Positions 53,126 through 62,017 of a stretch of DNA of 64,000 nt are shown one piece after another (the stretch's first letter is position 1; every line of letters begins with the position of its first letter). Origin of the DNA: Pseudomonadota bacterium (GTDB taxonomy: Bacteria; Pseudomonadota; Gammaproteobacteria; Steroidobacterales; Steroidobacteraceae). Both the position numbers and the translations under genes were made by a program. Under the pieces are notes generated by a model that ran no database searches, was not told the DNA's origin, and saw only the letters and a list, made by a program, of their open reading frames with translations. Location of the stretch: assembly GCA_021805865.1 (NCBI GenBank), contig JAJZDX010000001.1:87578-151577 (forward strand), read 5' to 3'.

Positions 53126-54190
53126 ATGTTCCTCTTCCCGCGGAAGTACCGACCCCTGATCGGACTTGACATAACTACGTCCTCGATCAAGCTCATCGAG
53201 CTCAGCATGGTCGGCGGGCAGTATCGGGTCGAGTCCTATGCGGCCGAGCCCACGCCTGCCAACTCGATCAACGAGAAGAGCATCGTGGACGCCGAGGCGG
53301 TGGGTGAGGCTGTGCGCCGCGCCGTCAAGCGCTCCGGCACCAAGAACACCGAAGTCGCTCTGGCCATCAGCGGCGATGCGGCCATCACCAAGGTGATCCA
53401 GATGCCGAGCTCCCTGCGCGCCAACGACCTCGAGGCGCAGGTGGAAATGCAGGCCGACCAGTACATCCCCTTTCCCATGGACGAGGTGAGCTACGATTTC
53501 GAGGTGCTCGGCCCCTCGGAGAAGGAGCCTGACACAAACGACGTGCTGCTGGTCGCCACGCGCACCGAAAACGTCGAGCAGCGCCAAGCCGCCGTCAAGG
53601 CCGCCGGACTCACCGCCCGGATCGTCGATGTCGAGGCGTTCGCTCTGGAGAACGCCTGCCACCTGATGACGCACCAGATGCCGGACGGGGGGGTCGAGCG
53701 CACGATCGCCGTGGTCGACTTCGGCGCGAGCACCACCACCTTCAGCGTGCTGCGCAACCTCAAGGTGATCTACACCCGCGACTTCGCCTTCGGCGGCCAG
53801 TTGCTCACGGAGGAGATCATGCGCACATACGGCCTGTCGCTGGAGGAGGCCGGGCGCGCGAAGAAGGAAGGGGGACTGCCGGGCAACTACCAGTCCGAGG
53901 TGCTCGACCCCTTCATCGACGACATGACACAGCAGGTCAATCGCTCGCTGCAGTTCTACCTCGCCTCGGGCACGGGTCGCGAGCAGCCCGAGAAGATCCT
54001 CGTGTGCGGCGGTTGCGCCAACATCCCGGGCGTGGCCGACGTGATCGCGAGCCGCGTCGGCATCACCGCCGAGAAAGGCGAGCCGCTCGGTCAAATGAAG
54101 CTCTCGGCGCGTGCGCGCACGCAGGCCGTGCATCGCGATGCGACCGCCCTGCTCACGGCCTGCGGCCTGGCGCTCAGGAGCTTCGACTGA
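53126..54190 (+). CDS. pilM: Type IV pilus inner-membrane platform protein PilM
   Basis: A 354-residue actin-like cytoplasmic ATPase that docks PilN in the pilus alignment complex. IGLDITTSSIKLIELSM is the phosphate-1 loop and VVDFGASTTTFSVLRNLKV phosphate-2; GGQLLTEEIMRTYGLSLEEA and LVCGGCANIPGVADVIASRV (adenosine motif) complete the fold. ATG 53126 has AAAAGGA seven bases upstream and gives the usual N-terminus; a GTG at 53087 in frame would add 13 basic residues. It is the first gene of pilMNOPQ. Confidence 0.96.
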   Translation: MFLFPRKYRPLIGLDITTSSIKLIELSMVGGQYRVESYAAEPTPANSINEKSIVDAEAVGEAVRRAVKRSGTKNTEVALAISGDAAITKVIQMPSSLRANDLEAQVEMQADQYIPFPMDEVSYDFEVLGPSEKEPDTNDVLLVATRTENVEQRQAAVKAAGLTARIVDVEAFALENACHLMTHQMPDGGVERTIAVVDFGASTTTFSVLRNLKVIYTRDFAFGGQLLTEEIMRTYGLSLEEAGRAKKEGGLPGNYQSEVLDPFIDDMTQQVNRSLQFYLASGTGREQPEKILVCGGCANIPGVADVIASRVGITAEKGEPLGQMKLSARARTQAVHRDATALLTACGLALRSFD

Positions 54191-54789
54191 TGCCGCGCAT
54201 CAACCTGCTGCCCTGGCGCGAAGCCGAACGCAAGGAGCGAAAGCAACTGTTCACGGTGGCGCTGGTGGCCGCCGCCTTCGGAGCGGTCGTGGCCACCTTC
54301 GGCGTGCACCTGCTCTACAGCGCGATGATCAGCGACCAGCAGGCCCGCAACGCGCTGCTGCAGGCGCAGATCAACAGCCTCAACCGGCAGATCGGCAAGA
54401 TCAACACCTTGCGCAAGACCGAGCGCCGTTTCATCGCCCGCATGCAGGTCATCGAGCGGCTGCAGCGCGCGCGGCCGCAGATCGTGCACGTGTTTGACCA
54501 GATCGTGCGCACCGTGCCCCCGGGCCTGTACCTGACGGAAGTCAAACAGACGGGCAACCGCATCCAGTTCAAGGGGGTCGCCCAATCGAGCACTCGCGTC
54601 TCGGAATTCATGCGCAATATCGACGGCTCGCAGTGGCTCGCCAACGCCCAGCTCGAGGTGATCAAGGCGGGCGGCAAGGCGGCGGGTTCCACCTTCACCC
54701 TGGATGCGAAGGTGACCGTGCCCAAGAGCGCCGATCACGCTAAAGACGCGGCCCCGGGGCGGGCGGCCGTGCGAGGGGCGGCCGAATGA
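54190..54789 (+). CDS. pilN: Type IV pilus assembly protein PilN
   Basis: A 199-residue bitopic membrane protein. The cytoplasmic N-terminus MPRINLLPWREAERKERK contains the conserved INLLPWR that binds the PilM groove; one helix (VALVAAAFGAVVATFGVHLL) follows, then a coiled coil (QINSLNRQIGKINTLRKTER) and a ferredoxin-like periplasmic domain. The ATG shares its A with the pilM stop (TGATG). It forms heterodimers with PilO. Confidence 0.95.
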   Translation: MPRINLLPWREAERKERKQLFTVALVAAAFGAVVATFGVHLLYSAMISDQQARNALLQAQINSLNRQIGKINTLRKTERRFIARMQVIERLQRARPQIVHVFDQIVRTVPPGLYLTEVKQTGNRIQFKGVAQSSTRVSEFMRNIDGSQWLANAQLEVIKAGGKAAGSTFTLDAKVTVPKSADHAKDAAPGRAAVRGAAE

Positions 54790-55457
54790 ACCTCAAGGAC
54801 CTGACCGAACAGCTGCGCGACCTCGACCCGCGAGATCCGGGTCGCTGGCCGCTCGCGGTGCGCGCCGGCGCGGTGGCCGCGACGTTTCTCGTGCTGACGC
54901 TGATCCTGGTGTACCTGTTCGTGTGGCAGACGGTGCGCCCGCAGCTGAAGCAGAGCGAGGCGCAGGAACGCCAGCTGCGCCAGGAATTCGTGATCAAGCA
55001 CAGCGTGGCGGCCAATCTCAAGATCTACCGGCGCCAGCTGAAGGAGCTGCGCCGCTCCTTCGGCGCGCTGCTGCGCCAGCTGCCGAGCAAGACCGAGGTG
55101 CCGAGCCTGCTGGAGAACATCTCCGACACCGCCGCCGCCGCGGGGCTGAAGCAGCACCTTTTCCAGCCGGGCCACGAGTCGGACAAGGCGTTCTACGCAG
55201 TGCTGCCGATCAAGATGATGCTCACCGGCGGCTATCACCAGTTCGGCGTGTTCGCCAGCGACATCGCCGCGCTCTCGCGCATCGTCACCCTGCACGACAT
55301 CCAGATCAAGCCGACGCGCCCCAACGCCTACGACTCGCTTTCCCTGACGCTGACCGCCTACACCTACCGCTACCTCACCCAGGAAGAGATGGCTGCGCGG
55401 TATGCGAAAACGCACAAGGGCAAGTTCGCCCATCCTCCGCACCAGGGACCGGGCTGA
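54786..55457 (+). CDS. pilO: Type IV pilus assembly protein PilO
   Basis: A 223-residue partner of PilN: a short cytoplasmic tail (LTEQLRDLDPRDPGRWPLAV), one helix (VAATFLVLTLILVYLFVWQ), a coiled coil (LKQSEAQERQLRQEFVIKHS) and a periplasmic ferredoxin-like domain with LPSKTEVPSLLENISDTAAA and GGYHQFGVFASDIAALSRIV, both typical. It overlaps pilN by four bases (ATGA). Confidence 0.95.
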   Translation: MNLKDLTEQLRDLDPRDPGRWPLAVRAGAVAATFLVLTLILVYLFVWQTVRPQLKQSEAQERQLRQEFVIKHSVAANLKIYRRQLKELRRSFGALLRQLPSKTEVPSLLENISDTAAAAGLKQHLFQPGHESDKAFYAVLPIKMMLTGGYHQFGVFASDIAALSRIVTLHDIQIKPTRPNAYDSLSLTLTAYTYRYLTQEEMAARYAKTHKGKFAHPPHQGPG

Positions 55458-55477
55458 AGGCACGGAGTAAGCACAGA

Positions 55478-55993
55478 ATGATCATCTCCATCCGGCCCGG
55501 CGCTCTGGCACGCGCGTGCGCGGCCCTCGGCTGCCTGGTCCTGGCGGCCTGCTCGAGCGGCAACGACAACCTGCAGCGTTTCATCGCGCAGACCGGAAAG
55601 CAACCTGGCGGCTACGTCAAGCCGTTGCCGGCAGTCCCGAGGTACAAGACCTTCACCTACGCCGATCAGGCCATGCGCTCGCCGTTCGTGCCGAGCGAAG
55701 GACCCGGCGCGAACCTCGTGCGTCCCGACGCCGGACGTCCGCGCCAGTATCTCGAGCAGTTCCCGCTCGATACTCTGAGGATGGTCGGCACACTGTCCAC
55801 GGACGGGACGCTCTACGGTCTGGTGCAGACCAAGGACGGCATCGTCCATCGCGTGACGATCGGCAACTACATGGGGCAGAACGACGGGCGCATCGTCCGG
55901 ATCACGCCGACGCAGATCCAACTGGTCGAGATCGTACCCAACGGTCTCGGTGGGTACATGAAGCGGCCGGCCGCCTTGGGCCTGAGCCATTGA
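55478..55993 (+). CDS. pilP: Type IV pilus lipoprotein PilP
   Basis: A 171-residue lipoprotein linking PilN/PilO to the PilQ secretin. The lipobox is CLVLAACSSGNDNLQRFI (Cys near residue 25). The rest has the PilP pattern: YTYADQAMRSPFVPSEG-like FTYADQAMRSPF, LEQFPLDTLRMVGTL, LVQTKDGIVHRVTIGNYMGQ and NDGRIVRITPTQIQLVEIVP. It starts 20 bases after pilO. Confidence 0.95.
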   Translation: MIISIRPGALARACAALGCLVLAACSSGNDNLQRFIAQTGKQPGGYVKPLPAVPRYKTFTYADQAMRSPFVPSEGPGANLVRPDAGRPRQYLEQFPLDTLRMVGTLSTDGTLYGLVQTKDGIVHRVTIGNYMGQNDGRIVRITPTQIQLVEIVPNGLGGYMKRPAALGLSH

Positions 55994-56031
55994 ACAAACA
56001 GGCAGCCAATGCTCCAGCACGGAGTCCAAGA

Positions 56032-58203
56032 ATGAAACCCTTTGCGTCCAGACTTCCGATCCTGGAGACGGCCGCCGTGTCGCTGCTGCTGGCCCTGCTG
56101 GCGTTGCCGGCGCCCCCCGCGCACGCCGCGGGCGAGGCGAACCTGCAGTCCATCCAGGTGTTGCCGCTGCCGAACGGTCCGCTGCAGCTGCGGCTGCATC
56201 TGTCGGCGGCCGCGCCGCAGCCGCTGTCCTTCACCATGGATCACCCGGCGCGCATCGTCATCGACCTGCGTGCCACCCGGCTCGCCCTGGCCTCCGATCT
56301 CATCCCCGTCAAGTCGGGCGGGCTCGAGTCGATCCTCGCCGCCGAGAGCAAGCACCGCTCACGCCTCGTGCTCACCCTCGAGAGGCCTCTGCCTTACCAG
56401 ATGAAGCGGTTGGGGAACGACATCGTGGTGACCCTGGGGAAGTCCTCGGACCTCTCGCCCGGGAGGTCCCAGGCACCCGCGCCGCTGGTGACGGCGGGCG
56501 CGGCGCCCGCTGCGGGCAACGGCCCGATGTGGCAGATCCGCAGCATCGACTTCAGGCGAAGCCGCGGCGGCGCCGGCAAGGTGATCGTACAGCTCTCCAA
56601 TCCGCACATTCCGATCAATCTGCACCAGCTCGGCGATCACGTCATCGTCGACTTCACCAAGGCCGCGGTCCCGGTCGACCTGCTGCGCCGCTTCGATGCG
56701 ACGGACTTCGGCACGCCGGTCACCGATTTCGAGGTAACCCGAACGCCCGCGGGATCGCGCATCACGATCCATGGTACCGGCGCGTTCGATGAGATGGCCT
56801 ACCAGGCCAATACCCAGTACGTGGTGGAGCTGCGCCCGGTGAGCCAGGCACAAGCCCTCGTGCAGAAGCCGCGCTACACCGGCCAGCGGCTCTCGCTCAA
56901 CTTCCAGGACATTCCGGTGCGCGCGGTGCTGCAGCTGCTGGCGGACGCCAGCGGCAAGAACATCGTGGTCAGCGGCTCGGTCGCGGGGAGCGTGACGCTG
57001 CGGCTGCACAATGTGCCCTGGGACCAGGCATTGCACCTGATCCTGCAGATCAAGGGGCTCGGCGAGGAGAAGCAGGGCAATGTGATCCTGGTGGCGCCGC
57101 AGGCCGAGCTTGCCCAACGGGAGAAGGCCCAGCTCGCCGCGCAGCGCGCCGTGCAGCAGCTCGTGCCGCTGCGCTCGGAATACCTGCAGATCAATTACGC
57201 CAAAGCGGCCGATCTCGCCGCCCTGATCAAGTCGCAAGGCAACTCCCTGCTGTCCAAGCGCGGCACCGTTTCGGTCGACAAGCGCACCAACACGCTGCTC
57301 CTGCAGGACACGCCGCAGCGCCTGGAGCAGATCAACCGGCTGGTCAAGCGGCTCGACGTACCGGTGCGCCAGGTGCTGATCGAGGCGCGCATCGTGCTGG
57401 TCAACAACGATTTCGAGCGCAAGCTCGGCACCCAGCTCGGCGTGACGCACTGGACGAACATCGGCAGCAACGGCGTAGGGGTCACCACCGGAACGTCCGC
57501 CGGCGAAGGCACCATGGTCAGCTCCGCCATCGGCAACATCAACGGCGGCGCCAACCCGAGCTACCAGCTGAACAGCGCGATCGGCAGCAGCTCGAACGCC
57601 GCGAATCGCTACAACATCAACCTGCCGGTGTCGAACCCGGCGGGCTCGATCGCCTTCGGCATCCTGACCGGAAACTACCTGCTCGACCTCGAGCTGTCGG
57701 CGGCCCAGGCGCAGACCCAGGCCAAGATCGTCTCCTCCCCGAAGGTGATCACCGCGGATCAGAAGCAGGCGACCATCATGCAGGGCATCGAGATCCCCTA
57801 TCAGCAGTCCGCCTCGAGCGGCGCGACCTCCATTTCGTTCAAGAAGGCGGTGCTCGAGCTCAAGGTCACTCCGCAGATCACGCCGGACAACCACATCATC
57901 CTCAATCTCCATGTCCGCGACGACCAGGTGGGCCAGACCTTCGTTTCCTCCGGAGGCGTCGATGTGCCCGCCATCGACACGCGCCGGATCACCACCCAGG
58001 TGCTGGTCGATGACGGTCAGACCGTGGTGCTCGGCGGCATCCTGCAGACGACTTCAAGCAACGTGGCCACCAAGGTGCCCTGGCTGGGCGACATACCGAT
58101 ACTGGGCCATCTGTTCAAGAATACGGACCGGACCAATAACAAGGACGAGCTGCTGGTGTTCATCACGCCGAAGATCATCCAGCGCAACCTGAGCATGAAC
58201 TAG
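56032..58203 (+). CDS. pilQ: Type IV pilus secretin PilQ
   Basis: A 723-residue outer-membrane secretin forming the pilus exit channel. A signal peptide ends at PAPPAHAAG. Two AMIN domains follow (QSIQVLPLPNGPLQLRLHLS and IRSIDFRRSRGGAGKVIVQL), then the N0/N1 segments (LSLNFQDIPVRAVLQLLADA, GNVILVAPQAELAQREK) and the secretin domain (VPVRQVLIEARIVLVNNDFE, ITADQKQATIMQGIEIPYQQ, VLVDDGQTVVLGGILQTTSS, VPWLGDIPILGHLFKN). It ends KDELLVFITPKIIQRNLSMN. A Gly/Ser/Asn-rich insertion lies before the beta-barrel strands, as in other PilQ. A hairpin follows the gene. Confidence 0.96.
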   Translation: MKPFASRLPILETAAVSLLLALLALPAPPAHAAGEANLQSIQVLPLPNGPLQLRLHLSAAAPQPLSFTMDHPARIVIDLRATRLALASDLIPVKSGGLESILAAESKHRSRLVLTLERPLPYQMKRLGNDIVVTLGKSSDLSPGRSQAPAPLVTAGAAPAAGNGPMWQIRSIDFRRSRGGAGKVIVQLSNPHIPINLHQLGDHVIVDFTKAAVPVDLLRRFDATDFGTPVTDFEVTRTPAGSRITIHGTGAFDEMAYQANTQYVVELRPVSQAQALVQKPRYTGQRLSLNFQDIPVRAVLQLLADASGKNIVVSGSVAGSVTLRLHNVPWDQALHLILQIKGLGEEKQGNVILVAPQAELAQREKAQLAAQRAVQQLVPLRSEYLQINYAKAADLAALIKSQGNSLLSKRGTVSVDKRTNTLLLQDTPQRLEQINRLVKRLDVPVRQVLIEARIVLVNNDFERKLGTQLGVTHWTNIGSNGVGVTTGTSAGEGTMVSSAIGNINGGANPSYQLNSAIGSSSNAANRYNINLPVSNPAGSIAFGILTGNYLLDLELSAAQAQTQAKIVSSPKVITADQKQATIMQGIEIPYQQSASSGATSISFKKAVLELKVTPQITPDNHIILNLHVRDDQVGQTFVSSGGVDVPAIDTRRITTQVLVDDGQTVVLGGILQTTSSNVATKVPWLGDIPILGHLFKNTDRTNNKDELLVFITPKIIQRNLSMN

Positions 58204-58267
58204 CGCGGACGGCACAGCGCCGGGACCCTCCCGATGAAGGCGGACGTGTCCCTGGGAAGCGGGACGG

Positions 58268-58287
58268 GCCCGGCCCCCGTGCCGGGC
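58268..58287 (+). terminator. Hairpin between pilQ and aroK
   Basis: GCCCGGC-CCCCGT-GCCGGGC forms a 7-bp GC stem with a six-base loop, followed by GGTTTCC. It lies 64 bases past the pilQ stop and 23 bases before aroK, so it may attenuate read-through from the pil operon into aroKB rather than stop it fully. Confidence 0.45.
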
Positions 58288-58310
58288 GGTTTCCGCTATG
58301 CTCGGCGACG

Positions 58311-58829
58311 ATGCCAGGCAAACCTCCCAATATCTTCCTCATCGGCCCCATGGGCTCGGGCAAGAGCGCAGTCGGCCGCAGCCTCGCACGCCACCTGCGG
58401 GTGACGTTCCATGACAGCGACGCCGAGGTCGAGCGGCGTACCGGGGTCGATATTCCCTACATCTTCGAGAAAGAGGGTGAAGCGGGCTTTCGGGAGCGCG
58501 AGCGGGAGGCGATTGCTGCGCTGACCCAGCTGCGCCGGATCGTTCTGGCCACCGGAGGTGGCGCGATCCTGCTGCCCCAGAACCGGCGCCTGCTGGCCGA
58601 GAACGGCTGGGTCGTATACCTCAAGACCTCCGTCGCGCAGCAGGCCGAGCGGGTCAAGCCGGGCCGTCAACGCCCGCTCCTCAACGGGGTCGACGATGCC
58701 CATGCCCGCCTGCGCGAGCTCATGGAAATACGCGATCCGCTCTACAGCGCCATCGCGGATCTCACCCTGCGCACCGACGGGCGGCAGATCAAGGCCGTGG
58801 TCCGCGACATCATCGAGACGATCCGCTAG
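58311..58829 (+). CDS. aroK: Shikimate kinase
   Basis: A 172-residue NMP-kinase-fold enzyme phosphorylating shikimate. NIFLIGPMGSGKSAVGRSLA is the P-loop; FHDSDAEVERRTGVDIPYIF (DSD substrate site), GEAGFREREREAI (shikimate Arg), VLATGGGAILLPQNRRLL and RPLLNGVDDAHARL (lid) match AroK. It is followed nine bases on by aroB, the standard aroKB order behind pilQ in gammaproteobacteria. Confidence 0.96.
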   Translation: MPGKPPNIFLIGPMGSGKSAVGRSLARHLRVTFHDSDAEVERRTGVDIPYIFEKEGEAGFREREREAIAALTQLRRIVLATGGGAILLPQNRRLLAENGWVVYLKTSVAQQAERVKPGRQRPLLNGVDDAHARLRELMEIRDPLYSAIADLTLRTDGRQIKAVVRDIIETIR

Positions 58830-58838
58830 ATTGCTCCC

Positions 58839-59915
58839 ATGGACATCTTGCGCGTCGATCTGGGCAGTCGCAGCTATCCGATCCTGATCGGGCAGGGTCT
58901 GCTTTCCGATCAGGAAATCTTCCGCCGGCACGTCGGTGCGAGCGACGTGCTGATCATCAGCAACACTACGGTTGCGCCACTTTACCTGCGCACCCTGGAA
59001 GAGAGCCTGCAGCCGCGCAGAATCGTCGCCACGCTCCTTCCCGACGGCGAACCCCACAAGACCCTTGACGTCATCCAGCGGGTGCTCGATGTCCTGGTCG
59101 CCAATCGATTCGGCCGGGATTGCGCCGTCGTGGCGCTCGGCGGCGGGGTGGTGGGCGACATGGCTGGCTTCGCTGCGGCAATCTACCAGCGCGGCGTGGC
59201 TTTCGTGCAGGTTCCGACGACGCTCCTCGCCCAGGTCGACTCGGCGGTGGGAGGCAAGACCGGCGTCAACCATCCCGGCGGCAAGAACCTGATCGGAGCC
59301 TTCCACCAACCGGCGGCGGTGATCACCGATACCCGTACGCTCGCCACGCTTCCACCGCGGGAGCTGCGGGCGGGGCTTGCGGAGGTCATCAAGTACGGAC
59401 TCATCTGCGACAGCGCATTCTTCGCGTGGCTCGAGGCGCACGCCGATGATCTGCTCGCCGGCGAGCCGTCTGCGCTCGCGCGGGTGATCCGGCGCTCGTG
59501 CGAGATCAAGGCGGCGATCGTGGGCCGGGACGAGCAGGAGCACGGCGACCGCGCACTGCTCAATCTCGGACACACGTTCGGCCATGCGATCGAGTCCGCC
59601 ACGGGATACACTCGTTGGCTGCACGGCGAAGCCGTCGGCGCCGGCTTGGTAATGGCCGCCCGCATGTCGCGGGAAAGCGGCCTGCTGAGCGCCCAGGACC
59701 TGGCACGAATCACGACGCTCGTCGGGCGCATGGGCCTGCCGGTACGGGTTTCCGGCATCGCCCCGGAGACGATCCTTGCGAACATGCGCATCGATAAGAA
59801 GGTGCAGGGAGGCCGGATCCGACTGGTGCTGCTGCGCGGCGTCGGGGCGTCCTTCGTCACGGCCGATTATGATGAGGACTGCCTGCGCCGCACCCTGGAA
59901 TCCCAGTTGCAGTAA
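58839..59915 (+). CDS. aroB: 3-dehydroquinate synthase
   Basis: A 358-residue NAD-dependent, metal-binding cyclase, second step of the shikimate pathway. DGEPHKTLDVIQRVLDVLV, ALGGGVVGDMAGFAAAIYQR, VDSAVGGKTGVNHPGGKNLI and LLNLGHTFGHAIESATGYTR (metal His residues) are characteristic. It lies in the same operon as aroK and dgt. Confidence 0.97.
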   Translation: MDILRVDLGSRSYPILIGQGLLSDQEIFRRHVGASDVLIISNTTVAPLYLRTLEESLQPRRIVATLLPDGEPHKTLDVIQRVLDVLVANRFGRDCAVVALGGGVVGDMAGFAAAIYQRGVAFVQVPTTLLAQVDSAVGGKTGVNHPGGKNLIGAFHQPAAVITDTRTLATLPPRELRAGLAEVIKYGLICDSAFFAWLEAHADDLLAGEPSALARVIRRSCEIKAAIVGRDEQEHGDRALLNLGHTFGHAIESATGYTRWLHGEAVGAGLVMAARMSRESGLLSAQDLARITTLVGRMGLPVRVSGIAPETILANMRIDKKVQGGRIRLVLLRGVGASFVTADYDEDCLRRTLESQLQ

Positions 59916-59932
59916 GAATCGGGGCCGCCGGG

Positions 59933-61105
59933 ATGAAGCAGCCGGATGTTGATGCCCTGAGCCTGGCGCCCTACGCGGCCCGCGAAGAGCGCTCCCGCGG
60001 CCGGCGCTATCCGGAACCCGCGCCCGAGTACCGCGGCGAATACCAGCGCGACCGTGACCGTATCATCCACTCCAACGCCTTCCGGCGCCTGGTCTACAAG
60101 ACCCAGGTCTTCGTCAATCACGAAGGCGACCTGTATCGCACGCGCATCACCCACTCCATCGAGGTCGCGCAGATCGCCCGCTCGGTGGCCAGGGCGCTGC
60201 GAGTCGAGGAGACCCTGACTGAGGCGATCTGCCTGGCGCATGATCTGGGGCATACGCCCTTCGGGCATGCCGGCCAGGATGCGCTCAATGAGTGCATGCG
60301 GCCTCATGGCGGCTTCGAGCACAATCTGCAGTCCCTCAGAGTGGTGGATGAGCTGGAAGAGCGCTACGCGGACTTTCCAGGCCTCAATCTGACCTTCGAG
60401 TGCCGCGAAGGCATCCTCAAGCATTGCTCGGCGCGGGTGGCACGGGAGCTCGGCGACGTCGGGGAGCGGTTCCTCAGCCACCGCCAGCCCGGGCTCGAGG
60501 CGCAGATCGCCAATCTCGCCGACGAGATCGCCTACAACAACCACGACGTCGACGACGGTATCCGGGCAGGGCTGGTCGATTTCGAGCAATTGCGGGAGAT
60601 GAGGATGTTCCGCCGCCAGCACGAGCGCATCACGACGCGCCACCCCGGCCTCGCCGGACGGCGGCTGGTGCACGAGATCATCCGCGGCATGATCAACCAC
60701 ATCGTGGTGGACCTGATCCGCGCCAGCCAGGCGCGCATCGGGCAAGCCCGGCCCGCTTCGATCGAGGAGGTGCGCGCGCAAGAGCAGCCGCTGATCGCGC
60801 TGGGGGAGGAAGCGCTGGAGGAGCACCGGGAGTTGATGCGCTTCCTGCGAGAGCGCGTCTACCGCCATTACAAGGTGCTGCGCATGACGACCAAGGCCCA
60901 GCGGGTGGTCGGGCAGCTGTTCGAGGCCTTCCTGGCCGACACCCGCCTGATGCCGCCGGAGCACCGCGAGCTCGCCGCCCGGGGCGAGAGCGGCCAGGGC
61001 ATCGACGGCCGCGCGCGAGCAGTGGCCGACTACATCGCCGGCATGACCGACCGGTACGCCATCCTGGAACACCGGCGGGTCTTCGACCCCGCGGAGCGCA
61101 CCTAG
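59933..61105 (+). CDS. dgt: dNTP triphosphohydrolase (Dgt-like)
   Basis: A 390-residue HD-domain enzyme converting dNTPs to deoxynucleosides plus triphosphate. The HD elements are THSIEVAQIARSVARAL, LAHDLGHTPFGHAGQDALNE (catalytic HD), FEHNLQSLRVVDELEERY and EIAYNNHDVDDGIRAGLVDF. The size and sequence fit the Dgt-like (type 2) subfamily rather than the 505-residue E. coli Dgt. It follows aroB by 17 bases, and its stop codon directly touches the ATG of the first DUF6502 gene, so all four are probably one transcript. dNTPases of this class affect phage susceptibility in some bacteria, but housekeeping nucleotide balance is the default. Confidence 0.93.
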   Translation: MKQPDVDALSLAPYAAREERSRGRRYPEPAPEYRGEYQRDRDRIIHSNAFRRLVYKTQVFVNHEGDLYRTRITHSIEVAQIARSVARALRVEETLTEAICLAHDLGHTPFGHAGQDALNECMRPHGGFEHNLQSLRVVDELEERYADFPGLNLTFECREGILKHCSARVARELGDVGERFLSHRQPGLEAQIANLADEIAYNNHDVDDGIRAGLVDFEQLREMRMFRRQHERITTRHPGLAGRRLVHEIIRGMINHIVVDLIRASQARIGQARPASIEEVRAQEQPLIALGEEALEEHRELMRFLRERVYRHYKVLRMTTKAQRVVGQLFEAFLADTRLMPPEHRELAARGESGQGIDGRARAVADYIAGMTDRYAILEHRRVFDPAERT

Positions 61106-62017
61106 ATGTCCGGCGCCGATCCGGCACTGTCGCTCGACGCCCGGCGTCACTTTCTGCACGCGCTGCGGCGCGTTCTGCGGCCCATCATCAGGCTGTTGAT
61201 CCGCCATGGCATCGGCTATGCCGAGTTCGCCGACGTGGCAAGGGGTGCCTACGTTGAAAGCGCGATCCGGGATCGCGCTGACGGTGGCGCGAGACCGACA
61301 CGCCAGCAGGTTGCGCAGATTACGGGAATTCCAAGGGATCGAGTCGACTACTACATCGATGATGAGGATGCACTACCCACGACCAATTCCACGCTTGCGG
61401 ATGGAATGACTGAAGTGCTGCACAAATGGCATACGGACCCGCGATACCTGAGTCCTGAGGGAATTCCCTTGGAGCTGGAATTCGAGACACGCTCGGGCCC
61501 CAGCTTCCAGGGCCTCGTGGCAGAGGTCAACGCCGAAGCGAGTCCCGCCTCGGTGCTTGAGGAGCTATTGAAAGCCAAGTCCGTCGTTTACGCGGACGAG
61601 AATCGCCTGCGCGTCGTCACGCGTTGCTTCATCTGGCCCGGCTCGTGGCCCCACGGCATCGAGAACTTCGGCACTGCATTGGCGCAGCTGATCCAGACGC
61701 TTGAATACAACTTCAATTCGGCCAATGCAAAAAACAATCGGCTGGAGCGATTTGTGTCTGCCGATCAAGGGCTTCCCGCACCGCTGCTGCCGAGCTTTCA
61801 CGATTTTGCGAAGGAGCGCACCAATCATTTCCTATTGGACATCGATGACTGGCTCGCACGTTTCTCCGACACTACGGCGACGCAAGACAAGTCAAGGACA
61901 GAAGCAGGAGTGAATGTATTCTTCTTTGTGGAACCGTCTCCGGACCCCAAGACTCTGTCGACCCTCACACAACCCGCCCGAGACATGGCCACTCCCGAAG
62001 GCAAGTCCACCTCGTGA
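61106..62017 (+). CDS. DUF6502 family protein, copy 1
   Basis: A 303-residue protein of the uncharacterised DUF6502 family. It opens with LHALRRVLRPIIRLLIRHGI, AEFADVARGAYVESAIRD and TRQQVAQITGIPRDRVDYYI, which looks like a helix-turn-helix region, so a DNA-binding or regulatory role is possible. The middle has EVLHKWHTDPRYLSPEGIPL, and the C-terminal half ends in NFNSANAKNNRLERFVSADQ and HFLLDIDDWLARFSD. It starts immediately after the dgt stop. The 3' region is less GC-rich than its neighbours. It is paralogous to the next gene. Confidence 0.78.
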   Translation: MSGADPALSLDARRHFLHALRRVLRPIIRLLIRHGIGYAEFADVARGAYVESAIRDRADGGARPTRQQVAQITGIPRDRVDYYIDDEDALPTTNSTLADGMTEVLHKWHTDPRYLSPEGIPLELEFETRSGPSFQGLVAEVNAEASPASVLEELLKAKSVVYADENRLRVVTRCFIWPGSWPHGIENFGTALAQLIQTLEYNFNSANAKNNRLERFVSADQGLPAPLLPSFHDFAKERTNHFLLDIDDWLARFSDTTATQDKSRTEAGVNVFFFVEPSPDPKTLSTLTQPARDMATPEGKSTS